Shown: positions 48,350-57,754 of the stretch, piece by piece
Layout: each line of letters opens with the position of its first letter
How positions within the stretch are numbered: the stretch's first letter is position 1
Source: CAZWUL01 sp964636625
Lineage (GTDB): Bacteria; Atribacterota; Phoenicimicrobiia; Phoenicimicrobiales; Stramentimicrobiaceae
Reading direction: 5' to 3'
NCBI GenBank assembly: GCA_964636625.1
Contig: CAZWUL010000001.1
Coordinates: 1-64,000 of the forward strand
Length of the DNA: 64,000 nt
Made by a program: the position numbers and the translations under genes
Notes under the pieces: model-generated
What the model was told of the DNA's origin: nothing
Database searches by the model: none
The model's input: the letters and a program-made list of their open reading frames with translations, nothing else

Positions 48350-49702
48350 ATGCCAACATACTATATAAAAACTTTTGGTTGTCAAATGAACGTAAATGAC
48401 TCTGAAATTATTGCAGGACAGTTAGAAGATATGGGCTATGAAATGACTTCTGATATTAGCAATTCAAATATAATTATTCTTAATACATGCTGTGTCAGAA
48501 AAAAAGTTGAACATAAAATATACAGTATGGCGGGAAGGGCTAGTCAAATAAAAAAAGCAAATCCCGGGGTTATTTTAGGAATCTGCGGTTGTCTGGCACA
48601 AAAAGAAAAAGAAAATATACAAAAAAAAGTACCATCAGCAGACTTAGTGTTTGGGCCATCTCAGGCTCCATCTTTTAACTCCATCCTGGAACAATATTTG
48701 ATAAACAAAAAAAGAATAGTTGAATGTAATAATAGGGAACTGTTTAATATACAACATGTCCCAATTAAGCATTATAATCAAATATCAGCCTTTGTACAGA
48801 TTATGAAAGGATGCAATAATTTTTGTTCTTATTGCATAGTTCCTTTTACAAGAGGTCCTGAAGAAAGCAGACCGTCTGAGGATATAATAAGTGAAATCAA
48901 TAAATTAGCAAATATAGGCTATAAAGAGGTATTTTTATTGGGTCAAAATGTAAATTCTTATGGAGTTGATATAATAAATCATGATAATTTCGTTAACTTA
49001 TTGACAAAAATTAATAATATTGAAAAGATAAAAAGAATAAGATTTACTACATCACATCCTAAAGATTTTAATCTTGAGTTGATAAAAATTATTAAAAATG
49101 GCAAAAAAATATGTGAACACATTCATTTGCCAATTCAATCTGGCTCAGATAAGATACTTAAGAGAATGAACAGGAAATATGACATGGCACAATACTATCA
49201 AATTATAAGACATATCAGAAATAATATGCCTGATGCCAGTATAACCACAGATGCAATGGTTGGTTTTCCAGGAGAAACAGAAAATGACTTCAGATATACC
49301 TTAGAAGCATTTAAAGAGATTCAATTTGATTCTGCTTATACCTTCATGTATTCAAATAGAGAAAAAACATTGGCATCATTGTTTGATTTTCAGGTTGATT
49401 ATAAGATAAAAAAAGAAAGGTTATGGAAACTGATTGATATACAAAAAAAGATATCATATCAAAAAAATAAAAAACTAATTGGTAAAACAGTAGAGATATT
49501 AATTGAAAATAAGTCCAAAAAAGATGTCACAAATCAATACTGGGGCAAAACACGAACCAATAAAGTAGTAGTATTTTTAAATAAAAATTATTATGAGAGA
49601 AAGAAATGTAGTGGGCTAATTGGCAAATTTGCAGAAATTATTATTCACAACGTAGATGCTTATACATTGTATGGGGAACTCGTTAATGTTAAAGAAAAAT
49701 AA
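48350..49702 (+). CDS. miaB: tRNA-2-methylthio-N6-dimethylallyladenosine synthase MiaB
   Basis: This 450-aa radical SAM enzyme methylthiolates i6A37 in tRNAs. The UPF0004 domain carries cysteines in GCQMN, NTCCVR and GCLAQ. The radical SAM motif is CNNFCSYC near residue 155, and a C-terminal TRAM domain is present. It is distinguished from MtaB by GCQMN and by its overlap with miaA, which makes its i6A substrate. Confidence 0.96.
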   Translation: MPTYYIKTFGCQMNVNDSEIIAGQLEDMGYEMTSDISNSNIIILNTCCVRKKVEHKIYSMAGRASQIKKANPGVILGICGCLAQKEKENIQKKVPSADLVFGPSQAPSFNSILEQYLINKKRIVECNNRELFNIQHVPIKHYNQISAFVQIMKGCNNFCSYCIVPFTRGPEESRPSEDIISEINKLANIGYKEVFLLGQNVNSYGVDIINHDNFVNLLTKINNIEKIKRIRFTTSHPKDFNLELIKIIKNGKKICEHIHLPIQSGSDKILKRMNRKYDMAQYYQIIRHIRNNMPDASITTDAMVGFPGETENDFRYTLEAFKEIQFDSAYTFMYSNREKTLASLFDFQVDYKIKKERLWKLIDIQKKISYQKNKKLIGKTVEILIENKSKKDVTNQYWGKTRTNKVVVFLNKNYYERKKCSGLIGKFAEIIIHNVDAYTLYGELVNVKEK

Positions 49703-50660
49703 TATTGTTATACTCACAGGCCCAACAGGAGTAGGCAAGACTAATATATCTATCAGAATCGCTAAATATATCCCTGAAATTGAAATAATTTCAGCTGACT
49801 CAATGCAGATCTATAAAGACCTTAATATTGGAACAGATAAGCCTGATATCAGCATTTTAAAGAAATACCCTCACCATTGTATAGATATAGTTTCTCCTAT
49901 AAAAAATTATGACGTAATGCAATATTTTAACTACTCTCATAAATGTATTAAAAATATACTTTCACGAAATAAAAAACCGCTAATAGTGGGAGGTACAGGT
50001 CTCTATTTAAAATCATTTATTGAGCCTATTTTTGATGGACCTGGGAAAAATACAAATATTCGTGCTAATTTAACAAAAATCGCAGCTGATAAGGGAAATA
50101 ACTTTTTATATGATGAGCTGAAGAAAATTGATGCTGAATATTCTGCTAAAATTAGTAAAAATGATATAAAGAGAATTATCAGGGGATTAGAAGTATATTA
50201 TTTAACCGGCCATAAATTATCTTATTTCCACCATAAAAGTAAGGATAATGTTTATCAAAATAAACCAAATTACAATTTTTATATTATATGCCTTTTTATG
50301 AAAAGAGAAAAAATGTATCAAAAAATAAATGAACGAGTAGAAGAGATGATAAAAAAGGGGTTAATTGACGAAACAAAAAATATAATAAATAAATATAAAA
50401 AAGAAAATATTAATTTTAAACAATGTACGGCAATGCAAGGCTTGGGCTACAAACAGCTACTATTGCATTTAAGAGGTTATATTTCTCTAAATGAAGCTAT
50501 TGAAACAATAAAAAAAGAAACCCGTCATTTTTCTAAAAGACAATTAAGCTGGTTTAGAAATCAAATTTCTGTAGACTATTGGATAAATATAGATGAATAT
50601 AAAAACCTGGAGGAATGTTCCAAAAAAATTATAAATATAATTAAAAGTATGGGATACTAA
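49686..50660 (+). CDS. miaA: tRNA dimethylallyltransferase MiaA
   Basis: This 324-aa enzyme adds dimethylallyl to A37 of tRNAs. The P-loop is GPTGVGKT at 12-19. ISADSMQIYKDLNIGTDKP and VGGTGLYLKSF motifs follow, with QLSWFRNQ near the end. The ATG at 49686 with GGGGA upstream is preferred; it overlaps miaB by 17 nt. miaB-miaA makes ms2i6A in two steps. In Firmicutes mutS-mutL usually lie between these genes; here they do not. Confidence 0.95.
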   Translation: MLKKNNIVILTGPTGVGKTNISIRIAKYIPEIEIISADSMQIYKDLNIGTDKPDISILKKYPHHCIDIVSPIKNYDVMQYFNYSHKCIKNILSRNKKPLIVGGTGLYLKSFIEPIFDGPGKNTNIRANLTKIAADKGNNFLYDELKKIDAEYSAKISKNDIKRIIRGLEVYYLTGHKLSYFHHKSKDNVYQNKPNYNFYIICLFMKREKMYQKINERVEEMIKKGLIDETKNIINKYKKENINFKQCTAMQGLGYKQLLLHLRGYISLNEAIETIKKETRHFSKRQLSWFRNQISVDYWINIDEYKNLEECSKKIINIIKSMGY

Positions 50661-51106
50661 TAAATATTGCAAATAATTTAGAAATGTGGTATATTACAAA
50701 AAATATACTACGTCCGATAATGTATCTTATGTAAAGTTATTATTTTATTAATAAAAACTGGTTAGTATATATTTTTTGAAGTTATCTCTCTTATATCACC
50801 GTCATAAGTAACAGGGTTGTTTAACAATTTTGACTATATTCCCCTTTTATAATATTGCAATATCTTCTGATATAAATACAAAGTACAAAGTTTAAAGTCT
50901 CACGATTTGAATAAAAAGTATCACTTAGTAAAAATTATGTTCTTCCCCGTGTCTGATTCCAGCAAAGATGATGATTTTTTGTCGTTTTCCCGGTCATCTG
51001 CAATTCGGATACTGATTCTAAGACAATAGAGCGAAGATTGGCAGTATTTTTGTAAAGTTAATACTAATTTCTTATGATTATACCCCTTCTTTATCGGGTA
51101 TTCATA
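50661..51106. other. 446-nt spacer between convergent miaA and tetR
   Basis: No gene was found. A small hairpin near 50681-50702 (GTATATT with AATATAC) might end miaA transcription. The part from about 50935 to 51040 is richer in GC and more complex than the rest, with segments such as CCCGGTCATCTGCAATTCGG, and looks like a degraded gene or repeat remnant. I cannot identify it. Confidence 0.5.
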
Positions 51107-51646
51107 CTACTTTAATTTATCAATTAGCTGGTAGATAAAATTAATATTTCCTTCATTATCATCAGGAAATTCTTGGGCAAAATCGTGCATTGAAAGGATT
51201 AATAAGCGTATCAGTCTTTCTTTGTCTTTATCTGAAATGTCCAGGTTATTCTTCTCTTCTGCACTATATACTAAAAATCTCATAAGCATGAAAATATGAC
51301 TTTTTAGGTCTGAGATTAATTTATTATCAATTTTGTTACTTAAAAATTCTCTCCCAAATATTCTGAGCCTTACTATTTCATTATAAAGAACTTCAACAAA
51401 TTCATGTGCAGTTTTCTCTTTTTCGATAATATTATTTAGAGAAAAAAATATCTGATCAAAACTCAGTTTGAATGATTTTAGAAATAATTCTTGCTTATCA
51501 GAATAGTAATTGTAAAGCGTTCCTACAGAAATACCGACCTCTTGGGCAACCATTTTCATAGTTACATTATTATAACCATTGTCTGCAAAAAGATTAAAAG
51601 CAGAAATATTTATTCTTTCTTCTATATTATCAAGAATCTTTGGCAA
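51107..51646 (-). CDS. TetR/AcrR family transcriptional regulator
   Basis: This 179-aa repressor has an N-terminal HTH (MKMVAQEVGISVGTLYNYYS, KQELF) and a variable all-helical ligand domain, the TetR pattern. A perfect 22-bp palindrome overlaps its promoter, so it should repress itself. It is the last of five minus-strand genes (plsC, NHL/TPR, MEMO, Mth938-like, tetR). The ligand and other targets are unknown. Confidence 0.92.
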   Translation of the reverse strand: MPKILDNIEERINISAFNLFADNGYNNVTMKMVAQEVGISVGTLYNYYSDKQELFLKSFKLSFDQIFFSLNNIIEKEKTAHEFVEVLYNEIVRLRIFGREFLSNKIDNKLISDLKSHIFMLMRFLVYSAEEKNNLDISDKDKERLIRLLILSMHDFAQEFPDDNEGNINFIYQLIDKLK

Positions 51647-51661
51647 TTGGTAACCCCTACT

Positions 51662-51683
51662 ATTATGAATACATATTCATAAT
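51662..51683 (-). promoter_or_regulatory. TetR operator: perfect 22-bp palindrome
   Basis: ATTATGAATA-CA-TATTCATAAT is a 10+2+10 perfect inverted repeat 15 nt upstream of the tetR start. It overlaps the -10 box and the expected transcription start, the expected layout for autorepression. Confidence 0.8.
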
Positions 51684-51707
51684 ATATCAAAGAAATACTT
51701 TTGTCAA
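51679..51707 (-). promoter_or_regulatory. Promoter of tetR
   Basis: On the minus strand a perfect TTGACA (51702-51707) and TATTAT (51679-51684) are separated by 17 nt. The -10 box lies on the edge of the palindromic operator. Confidence 0.8.
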
Positions 51708-51771
51708 AATATATGGCAAGTAATTAAGTTATTGTTGCTAAATTATAAGAATAATTTAATTATATGTACAG

Positions 51772-52116
51772 CTAGCAGGATAAATGCAGAGCAGCAACTT
51801 TTTTTATATGTTTCTCTTGATTATATTCTTCACAAGCTTCTTTTGTTTTTTGTATTGTGATATATTTTATACCCTTTTCTTTAATTTTTGTTATTGTAGT
51901 ATCGTTAACATGCATTAATCCAAACATGCCTGTTCCTATGATTAGAACATCAGGCTTGTAGCCAATTACATCATTTAAGTCTTTGATGTCCAGAATGTGC
52001 CCTTTCTCTCTCCGCCAATTCTGAATGATTGTATCAGGAAAGATAATTACATCTGAGTTATATATTTTATCATCGATTGTTATTTTACCGAATTGATATC
52101 TATTAATAAAACTCAT
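51772..52116 (-). CDS. Mth938-like domain protein
   Basis: This 114-aa protein matches the Mth938/NDUFAF3 (DUF498) fold: GKITIDDKIYNSDVIIFPD, then PDVLIIGTGMFGLM and the C-terminal ITIQKTKEACEEYN segment. Bacterial members have no firmly known activity; the mitochondrial relative helps assemble complex I. No complex I gene is in the window. It lies between the MEMO gene and tetR and may be transcribed with MEMO. Confidence 0.85.
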   Translation of the reverse strand: MSFINRYQFGKITIDDKIYNSDVIIFPDTIIQNWRREKGHILDIKDLNDVIGYKPDVLIIGTGMFGLMHVNDTTITKIKEKGIKYITIQKTKEACEEYNQEKHIKKVAALHLSC

Positions 52117-52218
52117 AATCTAAATATGTTTTCCCCTTTTCGTTTTAATTGAGTGATGTAACTGATTTAGTGTTATTTGGTTTTTCAATTACAGTGCATT
52201 TTAATATTTTTATAAAAA

Positions 52219-53076
52219 TCACTGCTTAAAAATTATCGAAGCATATCCTACTACTTGCTCATTCATTTCTGATACATCACCAGAAGTGGCATATTTTAAT
52301 AATTCGCCTCTTTTTATGCCATATTTCTTACAAATCTCAATAACTACTGCTATTGGGCCAGGACCACATATAGATGCCTCATTACGTTTAATTGTCTGGT
52401 AAAAAAGCCGAGAATTCATATTCACTATTTGTTCTATTGCTTCGTAATCTTTCCGCCTTGCACTTTCTTGAATTTCATAATGTGTAAAATCAGAGCTGGC
52501 AATAAATAAACATGAGCTATCTTGTGTAGCTGTAAATATAGTATTTGCCAGTTTTTCCATTGTAGGTAACTGTTGATTAGTGATACTTATTGGAACTATT
52601 CTAAATTGAGACTTAGAATAAATAAACTGTAAAAATGGTAATTGTACCTCAATAGAATGCTCTAAGAGATGAGCTTGGGTGTCTTCTTGTATAATATTTT
52701 CTTTATCATTATCAATAATATTTTTTGCAAGTTTTTTGTCGATTTCAATACTACCAAGTGGTGTTTCCCAAAAACCAGAAGACATTAGAGAAACCGCCTC
52801 TCCTAAACCTCGGTGATTGGGTCCAAAAAGTATTACTGTATCCGGTGCTTTTTGATATGATAAACTTAAAAAATTGTGTGCAGCGATAGGGCCTGAAAAT
52901 ATAAAGCCCGCATGTGGTGAAATAATCCCTATTATTTTTCTCTCTTTCTGAGTGTTTTCAGGTAACTTTTGAGGTCCAATTTCATGAAGAAAGCATTCTT
53001 TTAATTGTTTGGATAATGATTCTTTGTCTGCATCATAAAATGAGCCAGCTACCATAGCTTTTCTTGTGTGTTCCAT
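52219..53076 (-). CDS. MEMO1 family protein (AmmeMemoRadiSam system protein B)
   Basis: This 285-aa protein of the MEMO1 family is related to class III extradiol dioxygenases. Conserved residues include His55 (SPHAGFIFSG), His88 (GPNHRG), EHSIEVQLPFLQ, SSDFTHYE and a Cys in CGPGPIAVVIE, which could form a metal site. In many prokaryotes it sits beside AMMECR1 and a radical SAM gene; neither is present here. The ribosome binding site GGAGG precedes the ATG. Function is unresolved. Confidence 0.92.
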   Translation of the reverse strand: MEHTRKAMVAGSFYDADKESLSKQLKECFLHEIGPQKLPENTQKERKIIGIISPHAGFIFSGPIAAHNFLSLSYQKAPDTVILFGPNHRGLGEAVSLMSSGFWETPLGSIEIDKKLAKNIIDNDKENIIQEDTQAHLLEHSIEVQLPFLQFIYSKSQFRIVPISITNQQLPTMEKLANTIFTATQDSSCLFIASSDFTHYEIQESARRKDYEAIEQIVNMNSRLFYQTIKRNEASICGPGPIAVVIEICKKYGIKRGELLKYATSGDVSEMNEQVVGYASIIFKQ

Positions 53077-53115
53077 CTTAAACCTCCCATTATATATATT
53101 ACAAGAGATAGAATA

Positions 53116-54567
53116 TTAAAACCTGGTTCTACCGCGGTAGTGTTTACCGCCTTTTTTCTTCTTTTTTGATATTTTTGGTAAGATAAATAAAATAATAACC
53201 GCAATTATTATTATTATAAAAATAATTTTGAAAAACAAAGAATTATATATGTATTTTAAATAAGCTAAGTAATAATCTATTTTGATATTTGGATAATCGT
53301 GCTGACTGGCAATAACAGTTTTATAGTGATTAACTGCCTCCTTGTATTTACCGTCACTGCTATATTCTGATGCTAATCTATAATGAGCATCAACAATTTT
53401 TAGCTCGACATTCTGGTCATTTGGATAATCTTGCAAAATTATGTTATATTGGTCTATAGCTTCTTTGAATTGTCCATTTTCAAAATATGCAAATGCCATT
53501 GCTCTTCTAGATTCGTAATCCTTTGGATCTTTTTTTATCACATTTTCCAGAGATTCTATAGCTTTCAACCATTCTTCCTCTTCAATATACTCCATTCCCA
53601 GTTGTTTATTAATGATTATTTCTGAAATACAATATTTTACAATTCGATTATTTCCAGCATCAGCAACATATATATAGCCTCTATCATCAACAGCTATTCC
53701 TTCAGGATAATGCAAAGAAGTATCATTTTCCTCATGCCCAAATTCAGTTACAAAAGCAAGATTAGAGTCATATTGAACCACTTTACCGTTTCTATAGTCA
53801 GTCACATAAACATTTTCATCACTATCGATAGCAATATAACGAGTACCATTAAATTCACCAGGACCACTTCCAGCAACTCCCAGTCTTTTCATAAATTGAC
53901 CATTTTGGTTAAAAATTTGTACCTGATGATGGAAAGTATCTGCTACATATATATTACCTTCTTTATCAAGGGCTATTCCCCTTGGATAATAAAATTCTCC
54001 ATCACCCATTCCTTCTCTACCAAAAGAATACAAGAAATCAAAATTCTTAGAAAATACCTGAACCCTATTATTGCCAGTATCAACCACATATATATTACCT
54101 TCTTTATCAAGGGCTATTCCCCTTGGATTATCAAATTCTCCGGGATTACTACCATTCTGTCCGAATATTTGCATTGATTTTCCATTTTTTGATATTTTAT
54201 GTAAACGGTTATTATGTTGTTCCACTACGATAATATTATCATCTTCATCTAATGTTATGCCTACTGGTCCGTCAAGTTGATTATTTTCATTCTCATCAGG
54301 AATGGTACCAATTATTTCACCATTACTGTTAAATATTTGTATTCTGTCATTTTCCCAATCAGTAACATATATATTGTTATCCTTGTTTAAAGTTATACCA
54401 ACAGGGTAATTAAATTCTCCTTCCCTGCTTCCAAACACACCAAAGGTTTTCTCAATAACATAATTATTATCAATGGCATAAATATTTCCATTGAAAATAG
54501 CTAAACTAAAAACAATAATTATAAAAAACATTAATTCAATATATTTTTTTTTGTATATGGAAAACAT
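53116..54567 (-). CDS. NHL-repeat beta-propeller protein with TPRs and membrane anchor
   Basis: This 483-aa protein begins with a signal or anchor sequence (about 10-30). Six NHL blades follow, each with a motif such as YPRGIALDKEGNIYVADT, giving a predicted six-bladed propeller. Two to three TPR-like units come next (WLKAIESLENVIKKDP, FKEAIDQYNIILQDYPNDQ, YKEAVNHYKTV). A C-terminal membrane helix ends in a basic tail (KKKKKGGKHYRGR). The propeller is predicted to be outside the cytoplasm and to bind a protein or ligand. ATG 54567 with AGGT upstream is chosen over GTG 54582. Function unknown. Confidence 0.88.
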   Translation of the reverse strand: MFSIYKKKYIELMFFIIIVFSLAIFNGNIYAIDNNYVIEKTFGVFGSREGEFNYPVGITLNKDNNIYVTDWENDRIQIFNSNGEIIGTIPDENENNQLDGPVGITLDEDDNIIVVEQHNNRLHKISKNGKSMQIFGQNGSNPGEFDNPRGIALDKEGNIYVVDTGNNRVQVFSKNFDFLYSFGREGMGDGEFYYPRGIALDKEGNIYVADTFHHQVQIFNQNGQFMKRLGVAGSGPGEFNGTRYIAIDSDENVYVTDYRNGKVVQYDSNLAFVTEFGHEENDTSLHYPEGIAVDDRGYIYVADAGNNRIVKYCISEIIINKQLGMEYIEEEEWLKAIESLENVIKKDPKDYESRRAMAFAYFENGQFKEAIDQYNIILQDYPNDQNVELKIVDAHYRLASEYSSDGKYKEAVNHYKTVIASQHDYPNIKIDYYLAYLKYIYNSLFFKIIFIIIIIAVIILFILPKISKKKKKGGKHYRGRTRF

Positions 54568-54599
54568 AATAATATACCTCACAATATTTACGAAAAACT

Positions 54600-55229
54600 T
54601 TATGTATCAATTGCTTTACAAGAATTGATCAACTCTTTTATTGTCCTTTCTATTATCAAAAGAGACTCTTTTTGATATTTTATATCTTTTTCTCTTGTAT
54701 TATCAAGATGTATTGGTTTGCCAATATTTACATAAATATTTTTTCTTTTTAAAAAAGAAGGTATCGTTGAACCTGGCGGATAAATATCATATGTACCATG
54801 AATTCCTACTGGCATTATTGGTGCATTTGACATTAATGCTATTTTGATAAATCCGACATTCAATTCCAGTAGTTCTCCATTCAATGAACGAGTTCCTTCA
54901 GGAAAAATACCTAATATTTTTCCATTTTTTAAAATATTGATGCTCTTTTTTATAGAAATAATACTTGCCTTTTTTCTATCAACTGGAATAGCACCAAGTG
55001 TTTTCACAATAATTCCCAGTATTGGAACATCAAATACTTCTCTTTTTGCAATAAAATGAATTTGCCTATTAATAGCAGTTCCTAATACTATTGGATCTAA
55101 ATAACTAACATGGTTAGCAGCTAATATTATTGGGCCGGTTTTGCTTAAATATTTTTCACCTTTCACTTTTATAGGCCAAAACAAAAAGCTTAATATCTTT
55201 CCTAAAAAACAAGCTAATTTATAAATCAT
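54600..55229 (-). CDS. plsC: 1-acyl-sn-glycerol-3-phosphate acyltransferase
   Basis: This 209-aa PlsC-family enzyme makes phosphatidic acid from lysophosphatidic acid. The HX4D motif is NHVSYLDP (His40, Asp45), followed by FPEGTRS and PVGIHGTYD. The N-terminus is hydrophobic and membrane-associated. ATG 55229 is preferred to a GTG four codons upstream (55241). It lies just downstream of tRNA-Arg and 32 nt before the NHL protein gene. Confidence 0.93.
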   Translation of the reverse strand: MIYKLACFLGKILSFLFWPIKVKGEKYLSKTGPIILAANHVSYLDPIVLGTAINRQIHFIAKREVFDVPILGIIVKTLGAIPVDRKKASIISIKKSINILKNGKILGIFPEGTRSLNGELLELNVGFIKIALMSNAPIMPVGIHGTYDIYPPGSTIPSFLKRKNIYVNIGKPIHLDNTREKDIKYQKESLLIIERTIKELINSCKAIDT

Positions 55230-55304
55230 TATTATACACACAACTTTTATTATAATATTCTTAAATAATGTATTTTAATGTATTTTGTAATTTGTTATTT
55301 ATCA

Positions 55305-55380
55305 GGTGTGCCCGAGAGGATTTGAACCTCCAATCTACGGCTCCGGAGGCCGTCGCTTTATCCAATTAAGCCACGGGCAC
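55305..55380 (-). tRNA. tRNA-Arg(CCG)
   Basis: The minus strand folds into a cloverleaf: acceptor GTGCCCG/CGGGCAC, anticodon loop CTCCGGA giving CCG (reads CGG), and T arm with GGTTCAAATCC. The gene encodes discriminator A and CC, then T, so the last A of CCA is not encoded, as in the tRNA-Arg at 1-51. A TTGACA (55462-55467 on the minus strand) about 80 nt upstream may be its -35 box, but no clear -10 was found. Confidence 0.95.
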
Positions 55381-55637
55381 ATTCCAGGGTAATTTAATAT
55401 TTAATCTATATTAAATCTATAAATATAATAACATTATTTATGCTTTTTATTCTATAAAAATTGTCAAAATAAGAAAAGAAATATGATTTGGGAAAATTAT
55501 TATACTTAGGAAGTAAAATAAGATAAATATTTAAATTAATTATTTGAAAAACGACAGGAAATTATGAAAATATTACATAATATATTTTTTAATTTTTCGC
55601 AATTATATATAAACTAAATTCACTTGTGAAAACAATG

Positions 55638-56258
55638 CTATTCGCCGCGAATCATTTCTTTAATGCGCATTAAAGCAGAATTATTCGACCTTGCCATTTC
55701 ATCCAATTTCATTGTTATAAATTTAATAGTATCTTCTAAATTTGGAATCATTACATATTCTAATGCATTGACTCTTCTTCTTGTTTTCTCTATTTCTTCA
55801 GTTAAAAGAACAATTGTTTTGTCTAATTCCGCCATTTTGACCATTAAGGGAGTAATTTCCTTATATTTTTTTAAAGCATTATCCAATCCGGGGTTTTTAT
55901 TAACCATACCATATGTATATAATTCACCCTCTTCGATAAGTTCAAAATGAGGAGCTTGGACACTCATTATATTTTGATGAGAGATTTTCACCTTTGAAGT
56001 TCTTTTTGGAAATAAAAAAATAGAATCTAAATCTTTATTTCCCATAGATAGACTCGCTACAAGAAAATCATTTATATTTTCCCGCATTTTTTTATCAAAC
56101 TCTTCTCTTAATTTTCTGTTTTCATGTACAAGTTTAATGAATTTTTGTATAAGTGCATCACGTTTATCTTTTAACAGTTTGTAACCTCTTCTAGCCAGAG
56201 CTAATCTTCTCTTTAGTCTTAATAATTCCATTCGGTTAGGGTTAACTGCTAATATCAT
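55638..56258 (-). CDS. atpD: V-type ATP synthase subunit D
   Basis: This 206-aa coiled-coil protein is the central shaft of the V1 motor. The N-terminal NPNRMELLRLKRRLALARRG and the C-terminal VNALEYVMIPNLEDTIKFI are typical. GGAG lies 9 nt before the ATG. It is the last gene of the minus-strand I-K-E-C-F-A-B-D operon, after a 92-nt gap from subunit B. Confidence 0.96.
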   Translation of the reverse strand: MILAVNPNRMELLRLKRRLALARRGYKLLKDKRDALIQKFIKLVHENRKLREEFDKKMRENINDFLVASLSMGNKDLDSIFLFPKRTSKVKISHQNIMSVQAPHFELIEEGELYTYGMVNKNPGLDNALKKYKEITPLMVKMAELDKTIVLLTEEIEKTRRRVNALEYVMIPNLEDTIKFITMKLDEMARSNNSALMRIKEMIRGE

Positions 56259-56350
56259 TCTTTAAACTCCTTATTGGTATCTTGGCTGAGTATATTCGCT
56301 AATGTATCAGTGTATCCTTTAAAACTAATATATTATTTTTTCTTATTTCT

Positions 56351-57751
56351 TTATGATTCTTTTTTGTTAGAATCATCTATAGATTTCTGCAAATACTTTT
56401 CTATGTATTCATCTTTTATTCGTTTTAATTCATTTACCGGCAGCATTGCCAGCGCATCCCATCCAATGCTTAAACTCTTTTCTATATCACGGTTTTCATT
56501 TTCTCCCTGTTGGACAAATATTTCTTCAAATTTATCTGAAAACTTAACATATTTTTTATCTTCTTCAGTTAAAGCAGCTTCGCCTAAAATTGTTGCAAGC
56601 TCTTTAGATTCTTTTCCTCGCGCATAAGATGCAAACAATTGATTCATCACATTAGCGTGATCTTCTCTAGTTTTATTTTCGCCAATACCCTTATCTTTTA
56701 ATCTTGACAAAGATGGCAATACATTTATCGGTGGATAAATTCCTTTTAAATGTAATTCGCGGGCTAAAATTATTTGTCCTTCAGTAATATAACCGGTCAA
56801 ATCTGGAATGGGATGTGTTTTGTCATCTTCTGGCATACTTAATATTGGAACCATAGTTATTGAGCCTTGCTTTTGTTTAATTCGACCGGCTCTTTCGTAA
56901 AGAGTTGCCAGGTCAGTATAAAGATATCCGGGATATCCTCGCCTTCCTGGTATTTCTTTTCTAGCGGCAGAGACTTCTCTTAATGCTTCACAGTAATTAG
57001 TCATATCTGTTAAAATAACCAAAACATGCATATCTTTTTCAAATGCTAAATATTCTGCTGAAGTAAGAGCCATTTTTGGAGTAATTATTCTCTCTATAGC
57101 AGGGTCATTAGCAAGATTGATAAACATAACACTTTTTTCAATGGCACCAGTTCTTCTAAAGTCACTTATAAAAAAGTTTGCTTCTTCAAAAGTAATACCC
57201 ATTGCAGCAAAAACAACAGAAAATGTTTCTTCCTTCCCTAATACCCTGGCTTGTCTGGCAATTTGCGAGGCTACTTTAGAATGTGGCAGCCCGGAACCGG
57301 AAAATATAGGTAACTTTTGACCTCTAACTAGCGTATTTAATACATCAATAGACGAAATACCTGTTTGAATAAAATCATTGGGATAATCCCTAGCATAAGG
57401 GTTTAAAGGGCTACCATTGATATCCAAACGCTTTTCTGGTATTATTTCAGGTCCATTATCAATAGGTCTTCCGGAACCGTCAAATATTCTACCCAGCATA
57501 TCAGTAGAAACAGGTATTTCAATTACCTTGCCTAAAAAGCGTACTTTTGTATTGGAAACATCTATGCCAGTTGTTCCTTCAAACATTTGCACAATTGCCC
57601 TATCTTCGGAAACTTCTAATACCTGCCCTCTTCTTTTTTCACCATCAGATAATTCTATTTCTACCAATTCATCATATTTGACATTGCTTATCTTATTAAC
57701 GATAATTAATGGACCATTTACTTCTGTAATAGTTGAATATTCTTTTATCAT
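56351..57751 (-). CDS. atpB: V-type ATP synthase subunit B
   Basis: This 466-aa non-catalytic nucleotide-binding subunit of V1 has the V-B signature: the [20 protein letters not shown] loop in place of a true Walker A, and [19 protein letters not shown]. Length is typical. It starts 3 nt after subunit A and alternates with it in the A3B3 hexamer. Confidence 0.98.
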   Translation of the reverse strand: MIKEYSTITEVNGPLIIVNKISNVKYDELVEIELSDGEKRRGQVLEVSEDRAIVQMFEGTTGIDVSNTKVRFLGKVIEIPVSTDMLGRIFDGSGRPIDNGPEIIPEKRLDINGSPLNPYARDYPNDFIQTGISSIDVLNTLVRGQKLPIFSGSGLPHSKVASQIARQARVLGKEETFSVVFAAMGITFEEANFFISDFRRTGAIEKSVMFINLANDPAIERIITPKMALTSAEYLAFEKDMHVLVILTDMTNYCEALREVSAARKEIPGRRGYPGYLYTDLATLYERAGRIKQKQGSITMVPILSMPEDDKTHPIPDLTGYITEGQIILARELHLKGIYPPINVLPSLSRLKDKGIGENKTREDHANVMNQLFASYARGKESKELATILGEAALTEEDKKYVKFSDKFEEIFVQQGENENRDIEKSLSIGWDALAMLPVNELKRIKDEYIEKYLQKSIDDSNKKES

Positions 57752-57754
57752 AAA

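Noticed and set aside
53710..54177. Plus-strand 155-codon open frame opposite the NHL protein
   Set aside because: It is the antisense of repeated NHL blades; its internal repeats mirror the blades, and it has no homologous pattern of its own.
55438..55467. Promoter for tRNA-Arg(CCG)
   Set aside because: A perfect TTGACA is present on the minus strand, but no acceptable -10 box lies at 16-18 nt, so it is not listed as a feature.
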